A stretch of DNA of 40,233 bases from an uncultured Hyphomicrobiales bacterium (lineage in GTDB: Bacteria; Pseudomonadota; Alphaproteobacteria; Rhizobiales; Beijerinckiaceae), in contig CAIUWR010000096.1 in assembly GCA_903902915.1 (NCBI GenBank), forward strand, positions 1 through 40,233, in the 5' to 3' direction. This document shows, piece by piece, positions 7,244 to 15,855 of this stretch (within the stretch, counting starts at the first letter, position 1; every line of letters starts with the position of its first letter). Position numbers and translations under genes: made by a program. Below the pieces are notes generated by a model that did no database searches, had not been told where the DNA came from, and saw only the letters and a list, made by a program, of their open reading frames with translations.

Positions 7244-9391
7244 ATGCGCGAATCCCTCTTCAGCCCTTCATGGTACCGGGTTTCGGCCGTTCGGCCGCAA
7301 CTGCGTCCACATATCGCCATTCATCGACAAGTGTTTCGCGACAAGGTCTGGCACGTCTTGCAGGACCACCAAACCGGCCGGTTTCACCGCCTGTCGCCAA
7401 TCGCGAATCTGATGGTGTGTCTGATGGACGGCCGCCGCACCATGCAGGACATCTGGGAAGCTGTCGGCGAAAGGGCCAAGGACGCTCCCCCCACGCAGGA
7501 CGATACGATCGCACTCCTGTCGCAACTGCACGCCTCGGATTTGCTACAAGGCGAAATTCCACCAGATTTCAACGAAATGGCGCAACGCTCCGAAACAGCG
7601 TCCCGGCGTCGGCTGCTGCAACGCCTGCGCAACCCCATCGCCCAGCGGATTCCCCTGTTCGATCCTGATCGCCTGCTTGATCTGACCCTTCCGCTGATCC
7701 GGCCCGTCTTCACCATAGGTGGCTTTCTGGTTTGGCTGGGCCTTGTCGGCGTGGGCGTCGTTCTCGCGGCATTGCATTGGAGCGAACTGACGGCCGACGT
7801 CATCGACCGCGTCCTGGCGGCCGAGAATGTCGCCGTGATGATGGCGATCTACCCCCTGATCAAAAGCCTGCACGAACTTGGGCATGCCTATGCGACGAAG
7901 ATATGGGGCGGTGAAGTTCATGAGATAGGCGTCATGATGCTCGTCTTCATTCCCATGCTCTATGTGGATGCGTCAGCCTCGGCAGCCTTCACCCACAAGC
8001 GGCAACGCATCATAGTGGGCGCAGCGGGCATCATGGTCGAAACGGCCCTGGCGGCGCTCGCAATGATCGTGTGGATCAACGCCAGCCCAGGCGTCGGCCG
8101 CACGGCGGCGTTCAACATCATGCTGATTGGCGGCGTTTCCACGCTCCTCGTCAACGGCAACCCACTGCTGCGGTTCGACGGCTATTATATTTTTTCGGAC
8201 CTGATCGAGATCCCCAACCTCGGCGCCCGCGCCAACGCCTGGTTCTTTCATCTCATACAGCGCCGGGTTTTCGGGATACCCAATCTGGAAACACCCCTTA
8301 CAGATCCAGGCGAAGCCAAATGGATGCTCGCATACGCGGTCTTGTCGTTCGTATATCGGCTCAGCGTTTCGGTCGGAGTCGCGTTGTTCCTGTCAACACG
8401 CTTGTTTTTCTTCGGCGCCATTCTGGCGATCTGGGCGATGGCTTCAATCGCCGTGACGCCTCTATTCAAGGGGCTCAGGTTCCTGGCGACCAGCCCGCGC
8501 CTGCGCGGTCGGCGGCGCCGCGCGTTTCTGATCGCAGGCGGCCTGAGCGCAGCGCTCGCAATCACGCTGTTCGTCATTCCCCTGCCCTATGCGACGGTTG
8601 TCGAAGGCGTCGTGATCGTTCCCGATCAGGCGGAGGTGCGCGCCCGCGCGGAAGGTTTCATCGCAACCTACTCCACCCAGCCTGGCGAGGATGTCGATCC
8701 TGACCAGGAACTGTTGCGGCTCGAAGATCCAAATATCAAGGCCCGGGTCGCGGTCATCGAGGCTCAACTCGAGGAAACGCGCCAGCGTTTCATCTCAATT
8801 GAACTCGTTGATCGGGCGCAGGCGCAGATGCTGGCGGATCAGATCACGCATCTGACCAGTCGATTGGACTCATTCCGGGCGCGTGAGCGCGAGCTGACGA
8901 TCACGGCGGAGCAAGCGGGACGGTTCATCTTGCCGCGCGCCACAGACCTGATCGGGCGTTTCGTAAAACGTGGCGACCTCATCGGCTATGTGATCAGCGA
9001 CGCCAAGGTAACTGCGCGCGTCGCGGTTCCACAATCGGAGATCGACGTCATTCGTCACCGCACGACCGACATCGAGGCCCATATGATCGGGGATCTGGCG
9101 CGCGCCATACCCGCCCGCATCATCCGTGAGACGCCAGCCGCAGGGCGCGACGTGCCGAGCCTCGCCTTGACCACGCGGGGCGGCGGCGACATCGCACTCG
9201 ACCCATCCGGCGCGCGTCGGCCCGAAGCCCTCTTCAGTCTGTTCCTGATCGACGTGGAGTTGCTTGAACCCTCAAGAGACCGCACTCAGGGCTCGCGCGT
9301 CTTCGTTCGCTTCCAGCACGACGATGAGGCCATCGCCTGGCGCCTGCTGCGCAGCGCACGCCAGTTCTTCCTGGCCCAGTTCAATGTCTGA
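7244..9391 (+). CDS. PqqD-like / site-2 metalloprotease (M50) / HlyD fusion
   Basis: The 715-residue membrane protein starts at ATG 7244; an earlier ATG would run back into the upstream gene. Residues about 12-105 look like a PqqD-type peptide-binding domain (HVLQDHQTGRFHRLSPIANL). The M50 core has HELGHA at 210-215 (H210, E211, H214) and NGNPLLRFDGYY at 304-315 with the second metal ligand D312, set among several hydrophobic helices from about 150 to 480. Residues about 500-640 form an HlyD-like unit with two half-motifs around a coiled coil. Site-2 proteases cut peptides within or next to the membrane; M50-HlyD fusions are known near peptide exporters. All catalytic ligands are present. The gene overlaps the SecA start by 8 bp, so the two are probably translationally coupled. 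A likely job is trimming or handing over the exported RTX protein (inference). Confidence 0.85.
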   Translation: MRESLFSPSWYRVSAVRPQLRPHIAIHRQVFRDKVWHVLQDHQTGRFHRLSPIANLMVCLMDGRRTMQDIWEAVGERAKDAPPTQDDTIALLSQLHASDLLQGEIPPDFNEMAQRSETASRRRLLQRLRNPIAQRIPLFDPDRLLDLTLPLIRPVFTIGGFLVWLGLVGVGVVLAALHWSELTADVIDRVLAAENVAVMMAIYPLIKSLHELGHAYATKIWGGEVHEIGVMMLVFIPMLYVDASASAAFTHKRQRIIVGAAGIMVETALAALAMIVWINASPGVGRTAAFNIMLIGGVSTLLVNGNPLLRFDGYYIFSDLIEIPNLGARANAWFFHLIQRRVFGIPNLETPLTDPGEAKWMLAYAVLSFVYRLSVSVGVALFLSTRLFFFGAILAIWAMASIAVTPLFKGLRFLATSPRLRGRRRRAFLIAGGLSAALAITLFVIPLPYATVVEGVVIVPDQAEVRARAEGFIATYSTQPGEDVDPDQELLRLEDPNIKARVAVIEAQLEETRQRFISIELVDRAQAQMLADQITHLTSRLDSFRARERELTITAEQAGRFILPRATDLIGRFVKRGDLIGYVISDAKVTARVAVPQSEIDVIRHRTTDIEAHMIGDLARAIPARIIRETPAAGRDVPSLALTTRGGGDIALDPSGARRPEALFSLFLIDVELLEPSRDRTQGSRVFVRFQHDDEAIAWRLLRSARQFFLAQFNV

Positions 9392-11387
9392 CGACGCCTC
9401 GCGCGAACGCTTCGCGAATTGGCGTCCCCCGATGCAGCAGCCCTATGTGGAGCGCCCGGAGCGGCGCGAAGACGCCCTGGACGCACTGGCCGCCGAAGGG
9501 CAAGCCTGGCTGATCGAAGCCTCCGCCCGAGCGAGGGCGCGCCGCCTGCGCAAGATTCTGCCGCTGGTCGCGCGCTACGAGCAATCATTTCGTGGGCTGG
9601 CTCCGGCGGATCTGCCCCCGACGATCCGCCATGCGGCGATCGAACTGCGCAAGGCCGCAGAATTCGACGACGAGGCGGTCGCGCGCGCCTTCGCGCTGAT
9701 CCGAGAACTGTCGGACCGCGTGCTTGGCAAGCGTCACTATGATGTTCAGATTCTGGGCGCCTTCGCCATGGTCAAGGGCATGCTCGCGGAGATGGCGACG
9801 GGGGAAGGAAAGACGCTGACCGCAACGCTCGTGGCGGGCGTCGCCGGACTTGCCGGCGTGCCCATCCATATCGTCACGGTCAACGACTATCTCGCCAGAC
9901 GCGACGCCGAGCTGATGCAGCCCCTTTACGCCGCGCTTGGACTCACCGTGGGAATCGTGGCCGCCGGTCAGGATCTGCTGGAGCGGCGACAGGCCTACAG
10001 CCAGGACATCGTCTATTGCACGAACAAGGAACTCGCCTTCGACTATCTGCGCGACCGCATGGTGCTTGGGCAATCGCCGGGCGACCTGACGCTGAAAGTC
10101 GAAGCCCTGCATGACAAGACCCCGAGGCTTGGCCAATTGCGCCTGCGAGGCTTGCATTTCGCGCTCGTCGATGAGGCCGACAGCGTTTTGATCGACGAGG
10201 CGCGCACCCCGCTCATCATTTCAGGCCCGGCGGCGACGGTGATGGACCGCGATACGGTGTCGCGCGCGCTGGAGCTTGCCGCGAGCCTTGAGGCGGAAGC
10301 CGACTACTTCGTCTCGAAAGAGGAGCGCCGCGTCTACCTTACTGCGCGCGGTTCGCTGCGCGTCGCCGACTTCGCCGCCACGCTTTCCGCCAATTGGCGC
10401 GGGGCGGTGTCACGCGAGGAGCTGGCGCGGCAGGCGCTGACCGCCTTGCGTCTGTTCAACCGCGATGAACATTACGTGGTCGCCGACGGCAAGGTTAAGA
10501 TCGTCGATGAATATACCGGCCGTCTTATGCCTGATCGCTTCTGGAGCGACGGACTGCATCAAATGATAGAATTTAAGGAGGGCTGCGATCTGTCCGAGCG
10601 ACGCGCCACCATCGCGCGCATGACGTATCAGCGGTTCTTTCGCCGCTATCGGCGGCTGTCGGGCATGAGCGGCACGCTTCGAGCCGTGCAACGGGAATTG
10701 TGGAGCGTCTATCGCATTCCGGTCGTCGCCATACCGACCCGCAAGCCAGTGGTGCGCGTTCAGCGGCCTGACATCGTGGTCCATACAAATGCGCTGAAGT
10801 GGCGCCATATTCTTCAACGCGTATCGGAAATCCACGCGACTGGCGCGCCTGTGCTGATCGGAACCCGCTCGGTCGCCGTCTCGCTTGAAGCGAGCGCGCA
10901 TCTGAACGCGGCGGATCTGCCGCATACGGTGCTCAACGCCACCCAGAACGAACGGGAGGCGCAGATCATCGCGCAAGCTGGCGAGCGCGGCCGCATCACC
11001 ATCGCCACCAATATAGCGGGCCGCGGCACGGACATTCACCTCGGCGAGGGCGTGCGCGAGCTTGGCGGATTGCATGTCATCATGACGGAGCGCCACGACG
11101 CCCTACGCATCGACCAGCAATTGGCGGGGCGCAGCGGCCGACAGGGCGAGCCAGGCAGTTTCGAGGCCATCCTCTCGATGGAGGATCGGTTGCTCGAAGG
11201 CTCAAGCACCCTTCTCAACCTTGCTGCAAAATTTCTGCGAGGCCGCGCCCGCGACTGGCTGGCGCGGCGCGCCTCGCGACTGTCGCAACGCAGCGCCGAG
11301 CGACTGCATGCGCGCATGCGCGCAGAATTGCTCAAATCGGATCAATGGCGAATGCAGACGCTCGCTTTTTCCGGCAAGCCGGAGTGA
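9384..11387 (+). CDS. Truncated accessory SecA-type translocase ATPase
   Basis: The 667-residue protein starts at the ATG inside the protease stop (ATGTCTGA, 9384-9391). SecA features are clear: RHYDVQILGA then MATGEGKT (Walker A, about 138-144), the Walker B DEAD box about 263-266 followed by SVLIDEARTPLIISGP, a preprotein-crosslinking region, YQRFFRRYRRLSGMSGTLR, and the second motor domain with NIAGRGTDIHLGEGV and GRSGRQGEPGSF at about 542-590. It ends soon after, so most of the helical scaffold/wing region and the C-terminal zinc-binding tail of the roughly 900-residue housekeeping SecA are missing. The motor residues look intact, so it is probably active. The housekeeping secA is not in this window. 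Its place in an HlyD/M50 operon suggests it drives one dedicated substrate, probably the neighbouring RTX protein (inference). Confidence 0.9.
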   Translation: MSDDASRERFANWRPPMQQPYVERPERREDALDALAAEGQAWLIEASARARARRLRKILPLVARYEQSFRGLAPADLPPTIRHAAIELRKAAEFDDEAVARAFALIRELSDRVLGKRHYDVQILGAFAMVKGMLAEMATGEGKTLTATLVAGVAGLAGVPIHIVTVNDYLARRDAELMQPLYAALGLTVGIVAAGQDLLERRQAYSQDIVYCTNKELAFDYLRDRMVLGQSPGDLTLKVEALHDKTPRLGQLRLRGLHFALVDEADSVLIDEARTPLIISGPAATVMDRDTVSRALELAASLEAEADYFVSKEERRVYLTARGSLRVADFAATLSANWRGAVSREELARQALTALRLFNRDEHYVVADGKVKIVDEYTGRLMPDRFWSDGLHQMIEFKEGCDLSERRATIARMTYQRFFRRYRRLSGMSGTLRAVQRELWSVYRIPVVAIPTRKPVVRVQRPDIVVHTNALKWRHILQRVSEIHATGAPVLIGTRSVAVSLEASAHLNAADLPHTVLNATQNEREAQIIAQAGERGRITIATNIAGRGTDIHLGEGVRELGGLHVIMTERHDALRIDQQLAGRSGRQGEPGSFEAILSMEDRLLEGSSTLLNLAAKFLRGRARDWLARRASRLSQRSAERLHARMRAELLKSDQWRMQTLAFSGKPE

Positions 11388-11393
11388 AACGTG

Positions 11394-12263
11394 TCACTGC
11401 GATGCGCCAGGCCTGACCGGCGCATCCGGAATGTCGAAGGACACGCGACAGCGCAGACCCCCAGGCACGGAACTATCCGGGTTGGGCAACGTCAACCGCA
11501 CGCCGAAAGTACCGCTGGCCGCATCAAATACCTGATCAACCACCTGAACCCGGGCGAGCCTTTCGCCGCCGACCGGATCGTCGGGCCGGACCGTCGCCAT
11601 GTCGCCGACATGAACCCGGCCAAACAGGCTGACCGGCATGAAAGCCTCGACATTCAAAGGATCTATTCGGGATAGCGTGACGATGGTCGCGTCCTGATGC
11701 ACATATTCACCCGGGCCAAGCGAACGCTGGGTGACGATTCCATCTATGGGACTGCGGATGGTGCGCTGGTCGAGCAAAGTGCGCGAGCGCGAAAGCTCAA
11801 GTTCCGCCATCCGCTTGCCGAGCTGGGCGAGCACGAGTTCTTGCTCGGCGACGTGGAAATCGGCTTGCGCATTTTCAGAATCCTGAACGCTTCCGACATT
11901 GCGCGAGAGCAGATCACCCTTGCGGTGCATGACGCCTGACTTCTGTTTCAACACCGACCGCTTCGCCTCGATTTCCGCCGTGCTTTCGGCGCGTTCCGCA
12001 TTGGCTGCGACGACGGCCTCTTCAACGCTGGATTCAATCTGGGCGACCACCTGTCCGCGCGCGACACGATCGCCACGCTCCACCATCACCCCCGACAGGA
12101 TGCTGGCGACAGGACTGCCAAGCTTAACGATAAGGGAAGGCTCCATGACGCAATCAAAGGTGGCCGCGTCAGACGCTCCGGGCAGGAAGGTCGCGATCGC
12201 GCCCAAAATTGGCAAAATAACTCGGAAGCGAATAGGGCTCGCCTCGAAATCGGGCAATGGCAT
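11394..12263 (-). CDS. Periplasmic HlyD/RND-type membrane-fusion protein
   Basis: I chose the ATG at 12263 (289 residues). An upstream in-frame start would lie inside the hairpin after glnII. Residues about 12-34 form a signal peptide ending near SDAA. The mature chain begins LIVKLGSPVASILSGVMVERGDRVARG, a typical first lipoyl half, followed by an alpha-hairpin of about 100 residues, RTIRSPIDGIVTQRSLGPGEYV (second half, slightly shortened motif here: SPIDGIVTQR), and a beta-barrel with VEAFMPVSLFGRVHVGD. It is shorter than most adaptors and lacks a long C-terminal proximal domain. Only 6 bp separate its stop from the SecA stop, in convergent orientation. It is the third adaptor-type product at this locus, probably part of the same envelope-spanning system. 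Confidence 0.8.
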   Translation of the reverse strand: MPLPDFEASPIRFRVILPILGAIATFLPGASDAATFDCVMEPSLIVKLGSPVASILSGVMVERGDRVARGQVVAQIESSVEEAVVAANAERAESTAEIEAKRSVLKQKSGVMHRKGDLLSRNVGSVQDSENAQADFHVAEQELVLAQLGKRMAELELSRSRTLLDQRTIRSPIDGIVTQRSLGPGEYVHQDATIVTLSRIDPLNVEAFMPVSLFGRVHVGDMATVRPDDPVGGERLARVQVVDQVFDAASGTFGVRLTLPNPDSSVPGGLRCRVSFDIPDAPVRPGASQ

Positions 12264-12371
12264 CCAACAAACCCCTGAAGCAATATCGGGAACCTGCGCA
12301 AGACTAATGCAGATCGCCGCCGAGACGCAACGCCGTCGAAGGAACCAAACGGATCGAGCCTCAAACACGTT

Positions 12372-12404
12372 CGCCCGACGCATGCGAAACGCTTGCGTCG
12401 GGCG
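12372..12404 (-). terminator. Hairpin downstream of glnII
   Basis: Arms CGCCCGACGCA (12372-12382) and TGCGTCGGGCG (12394-12404) pair over 11 bp without mismatch, 17 bp after the glnII stop. No long U-run follows on the minus strand, so it may be a weak or RNA-stabilising terminator. Confidence 0.55.
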
Positions 12405-12421
12405 TTGGGTAAGATGGAGGC

Positions 12422-13441
12422 TTACTTGGTCAGCACGGTGGCGATCGTCTTCAGGATCTGGGACGCGATGGCGTAGGGGTCCCCCTGAGAGTTCGGGCGG
12501 CGATCTTCCAGATAGCCCTTGTAGTTATTGTTCACGAAGCTGTGGGGCACGCGGATCGAGGCGCCGCGGTCCGCCACGCCCCAGCTGAACTGGTGGATGG
12601 ATTGCGTCTCATGCTTGCCGGTCAAGCGCATGTGGTTGTCGGGGCCGTAGACCGCGATGTGATCGGCGCAGTTTGCTTCGAAGGCGGCCATGAGCGCCTC
12701 GAAATAGGCCTTGCCGCCGACTTCACGCATATAGGTCGTCGAGAAATTCGCGTGCATGCCCGAGCCGTTCCAGTCGGTGTCGCCGAGCGGCTTGCAGTGG
12801 AATTCGATGTCGATGCCGTACTTCTCGGTGAGACGCAGCAGCAGGTAGCGCGCCATCCACACTTCGTCGGCGGCCCTTTTGGACCCTTTGCCGAAGATCT
12901 GGAATTCCCACTGACCCTTGGCGACCTCGGCGTTGATGCCCTCATGGTTGATGCCCGCAGCAAGGCAGGCCTCAAGGTGCTCTTCGACGATCTGGCGCGC
13001 GACGCTGCCGACGTTTTTGAAGCCCACACCGGTATAATAGGGGCCCTGGGGAGCCGGGTATCCATGCTCAGGGAAGCCCAGAGGACGCCCGTCCTCATAG
13101 AAGAAATATTCCTGCTCAAAGCCGAACCAAGCGCCAGCATCGTCGAGGATGGTTGCGCGCGTGTTGCTCGGATGCGGCGTCGTGCCGTCTGGCATCATGA
13201 CTTCGCACATGACGAGGACGCCATTGACGCGGGCGCTGTCCTGATAGACCGACACGGGCTTGAGAACGCAATCGGAGCTTCTACCCTCGGCCTGCATGGT
13301 CGAGCTTCCATCGAAGCCCCAAAGCGGGAGCTGATCAAGCGTCGGAAAATGATCGTATTCCTTGATCTGCGTCTTTCCACGCAAATTCGGCACCGGAGTA
13401 CATCCGTCAAGCCAAATATACTCGAGCTTGTACTTTGTCAT
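12422..13441 (-). CDS. glnII: Glutamine synthetase, type II (eukaryotic-like)
   Basis: The 339-residue product makes glutamine from glutamate, ammonia and ATP in the cytosol. It is a full-length GlnII: LEYIWLDGCTPVPNLRGKT at the N-terminus, PLWGFDGSSTMQAEG, the active-site glutamates in WFGFEQEYFFYE, GINAEVAKGQWEFQI, NGSGMHANFST, and the ATP-binding DRGASIRVPHS. GlnII is about 330-345 residues, much shorter than GlnA, and lacks the adenylylation loop, so control is mainly transcriptional. Rhizobia and relatives carry it as a second enzyme induced under nitrogen limitation. A near-perfect sigma-54 promoter lies 70 bp upstream and a hairpin follows the stop, so it appears to be a single-gene unit. 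Identification is very secure. Confidence 0.97.
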   Translation of the reverse strand: MTKYKLEYIWLDGCTPVPNLRGKTQIKEYDHFPTLDQLPLWGFDGSSTMQAEGRSSDCVLKPVSVYQDSARVNGVLVMCEVMMPDGTTPHPSNTRATILDDAGAWFGFEQEYFFYEDGRPLGFPEHGYPAPQGPYYTGVGFKNVGSVARQIVEEHLEACLAAGINHEGINAEVAKGQWEFQIFGKGSKRAADEVWMARYLLLRLTEKYGIDIEFHCKPLGDTDWNGSGMHANFSTTYMREVGGKAYFEALMAAFEANCADHIAVYGPDNHMRLTGKHETQSIHQFSWGVADRGASIRVPHSFVNNNYKGYLEDRRPNSQGDPYAIASQILKTIATVLTK

Positions 13442-13510
13442 TGAGACCTCTTCTCATTCAAGCGCATTTTAGTGGAAGCCCCGACGCCGCCACAGGTAAC
13501 CGCCGGGGGT

Positions 13511-13528
13511 AAGCAACGCTTGTGCCAA
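13511..13528 (-). promoter_or_regulatory. Sigma-54 (-24/-12) promoter of glnII
   Basis: On the minus strand the sequence TTGGCACAAGCGTTGCTT matches the RpoN consensus TGGCAC-N5-TTGC exactly. It lies about 70 bp before the glnII start. Genes with this promoter need an enhancer-binding activator; for glnII this is normally NtrC. I found no convincing NtrC site upstream. Confidence 0.9.
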
Positions 13529-13874
13529 TCGGCGGCGCGGGAGCGTCTCTCGCTTGATCTGAATCGTTGTCGCCCCGCTCCGGCCTCCAGAAAAGCTGTT
13601 TCCCGGCCCAGCGCATGCCCACTTCGCTTGGAAAAATTCGAGCCTCTCCCTCCCCGAAAGGGGTCACGGAGGCGAAAACCCGGCCCATATTTGCCTATTT
13701 TACGAACAACTACGACCATTCAAAAATCATTTTGTCTATTTTTACGTCAAGCGCCTCATAAAATTGCAATCATTCTACATTCGTTGCTTGAAGTCGCATC
13801 ACGGCCGCCTGCGCGCCTGGATGAACGGGATCGCTCGTCCATCAGGCGCGTCGATCACGCCAAACGGCAGGCGT
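13529..13874. other. Gene-free stretch upstream of glnII
   Basis: About 345 bp contain no supported gene. Positions 13690-13795 are AT-rich (runs such as caaaaatcattttgtc) and could hold activator sites for the glnII sigma-54 promoter. The patatin gene ends at 13875, facing the same way as glnII. No terminator with a U-run was found here. Confidence 0.5.
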
Positions 13875-14945
13875 TCAGACCCCCTTGGTCAACGCATCGA
13901 GATCCAGGGTGGAGGTCTTGCCCAGGTGGCCCCTGTGCGCCTGATGAAAGGCTTCGGCGGAGGTCCGTCCTTCTGCATGGAGCATGGTGAGGAAATCCCA
14001 TTCGGCATTGAGCTTGGAGGAATAGCCGAGCTCCGCCATCCTGTCGCTGGCGATCCTGTGGAGGCGCATGTTGGCCCAGCGCGCGCCCTCGCCATTTCCG
14101 CGACTGGCGTTTCGCCGCAGCATGGCCATCATCCGCAGTTCTTTCAGGAGCACTGCGTTGAAGGAGACCTCGTTCAGTCGGTTCAAGATCTCGCGAGCGG
14201 TGTTTGGCGCACCCGGCCGCTCGACAGGATTGATCTGAACAAGGATCGTGTCGAGCGCCTCGCTCTCGCGGATCAACGGAGTCATTGTGGGATTGCCGGA
14301 GTAGCCGCCATCCCAGTAGCTATCGCCGTCAATTTCGATGGCCTGGAACAGGGTCGGCAGACAGGCCGAAGCAAGCAGCGCCTTGGGCGTGATCTCATGG
14401 TTGCGGAACACGCGGCCCATGCCGGTGCGCACATTCGTCGCCGTGACGAAGAGCTTGATCGGACCGCGCGCGAGGGCGTCGAAATCGATCGCCTCCGCCA
14501 GAATATCGTCCAGCGGGTTGGCGCCGCCAGGACTGAGGGTGTAGGGCGAAACCACGCGGGACATCATGTCCATCGCCACGAAAAGCGGCGAATTGTCCAG
14601 CGTCCAGCGTCCGAGCAGCACATCCAGCGGGCTGCGCTGAAAGGGGCTGAAGCGGGCGGCGTCCGCCACCTTCCGCCAGAACCGCTCAAGCGCCCGCCTC
14701 GCGCCTTGGCGACCACCCGTGGCGTAGCCGGAGGCGAGCACGGCGGCGTTCATGGCGCCTGCCGAGGTGCCGGAGATTGCGTCGATGACCAGCCAGTCTT
14801 CCTCGAGCACCCGGTCGAGCACGCCCCAGGTGTAGGCGCCATGGGAGCCACCGCCCTGAAGCGCCATATCAATGGGCAGCGGCCTGCGCCCGCCATTGGC
14901 CTTGGGGCCCTTGGAAGCAACCTTCGATACGGCGGTTCTTGTCAC
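13875..14945 (-). CDS. Patatin-like phospholipase
   Basis: The 356-residue cytosolic-type protein has the complete patatin catalytic set: the oxyanion loop GGGSHG at residues 31-36, the nucleophile elbow GTSAG at 59-63 (Ser61) and the acid in DGG at 212-214 (Asp212). The start is a GTG at 14945 with GGGAG about ten bases upstream. No signal peptide is visible; the basic first 22 residues might help membrane contact. Patatins hydrolyse acyl chains of phospholipids or related lipids. The C-terminal third (RMMAMLRRNASRGNGEGARW onward) resembles the alphaproteobacterial group often found near polyester or lipid genes, but nothing here fixes the substrate. It stands alone between glnII and the IalB gene. 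Confidence 0.9.
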   Translation of the reverse strand: MTRTAVSKVASKGPKANGGRRPLPIDMALQGGGSHGAYTWGVLDRVLEEDWLVIDAISGTSAGAMNAAVLASGYATGGRQGARRALERFWRKVADAARFSPFQRSPLDVLLGRWTLDNSPLFVAMDMMSRVVSPYTLSPGGANPLDDILAEAIDFDALARGPIKLFVTATNVRTGMGRVFRNHEITPKALLASACLPTLFQAIEIDGDSYWDGGYSGNPTMTPLIRESEALDTILVQINPVERPGAPNTAREILNRLNEVSFNAVLLKELRMMAMLRRNASRGNGEGARWANMRLHRIASDRMAELGYSSKLNAEWDFLTMLHAEGRTSAEAFHQAHRGHLGKTSTLDLDALTKGV

Positions 14946-15068
14946 GTCGCTGATTCTCCCATGGCGCGGCTCGTCGGATCCGCCATGAGAGTCATGGAAA
15001 ATTGTTTCGTGTTTTCAAGGTCGAGGGAACTGACCAGATAGGCTTTGGAAGTTGTGCCCGTACCCTTT

Positions 15069-15620
15069 TCAGCCGCCTGTCGGCTCCTTGGCCAGCGCAT
15101 CGAGCGCCTGCGGCAGACCCGTGAGGGAGAAAGGCAAGGCGAGGTCGCGCCCCGCCCCATCCGTGAAGGACAGACGCGGCCCATCGGTCAGCGAACGCAA
15201 ACGCTTGATGAGGTCGTCGGACAATTCCACATCCGCGAAACAGCCCATGGGCAAGCACCGCTTCCAGACCAGCGCAACGCTCTGCTCCGGTCTCTCGCCA
15301 AACACGAGACGCGGCGTCGAGGGGAAGCTCACATTCGTCGGAGTCACGACCGTCGCGCGCATCCGCTCCTTGGCGGAGGTGCGGCCAAGAGCGATCTGCG
15401 CGATCGGCGCCGCCTGCCCCTGCACGGCGAGACTCTGCGCGACCTCGCAAATTCGGGCGACCGGGCCGCCCTCGATTTTCTGGCAGCGCAGCACCCAGTC
15501 TCCAAAACTCGCCGTGGTGGCGTTGGGCTCCGCACCGGCCGCCGCCTTTTGCGGCTGCGCCTGCTGGGCCATGGCGGGCGTGGCGAAAAGAGCCGCCAAA
15601 ACAAGGATTTTCTTCACCAT
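15069..15620 (-). CDS. IalB (invasion-associated locus B) family periplasmic protein
   Basis: I chose ATG 15620 (183 residues) because GGAG lies nine bases upstream and the product opens with a clean signal peptide, MVKKILVLAALFATPAMAQ. The mature part has FGDWVLRCQK, then CEVAQSL, a strand-rich middle and RCLPMGCFADVELSDDLIKRL; the four Cys at these sites suggest two disulfides, as in IalB proteins. The family is common in Hyphomicrobiales, named after a Bartonella invasion factor, and is of unclear molecular function in free-living members. Here it is monocistronic and not linked to invasion genes. Confidence 0.85.
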   Translation of the reverse strand: MVKKILVLAALFATPAMAQQAQPQKAAAGAEPNATTASFGDWVLRCQKIEGGPVARICEVAQSLAVQGQAAPIAQIALGRTSAKERMRATVVTPTNVSFPSTPRLVFGERPEQSVALVWKRCLPMGCFADVELSDDLIKRLRSLTDGPRLSFTDGAGRDLALPFSLTGLPQALDALAKEPTGG

Positions 15621-15855
15621 CGCCACCGTCTCCATCTTATCAATTTCGCACACGCTCCGGCGAGCAGATATGCACAAATCCCGACGTCACGTCGAGCTTA
15701 AGCCGCGAGGCCCGACTGGACGGCTCGCGGGGGAAAACCATTTCATAACTGACGCAGGCCTGAGGGCCGAAACCGGCCCCACTCTTCAGCACAAGCTGGA
15801 GATCGTTGTACACGCTGAATTCGGATTCGGAAAAGCTGCTTCTGCGCCTCCACAG

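Noticed and set aside
12542-13444. Long plus-strand frame opposite glnII
   Set aside because: GlnII is unmistakable on the minus strand; the opposite frame shows no domain.
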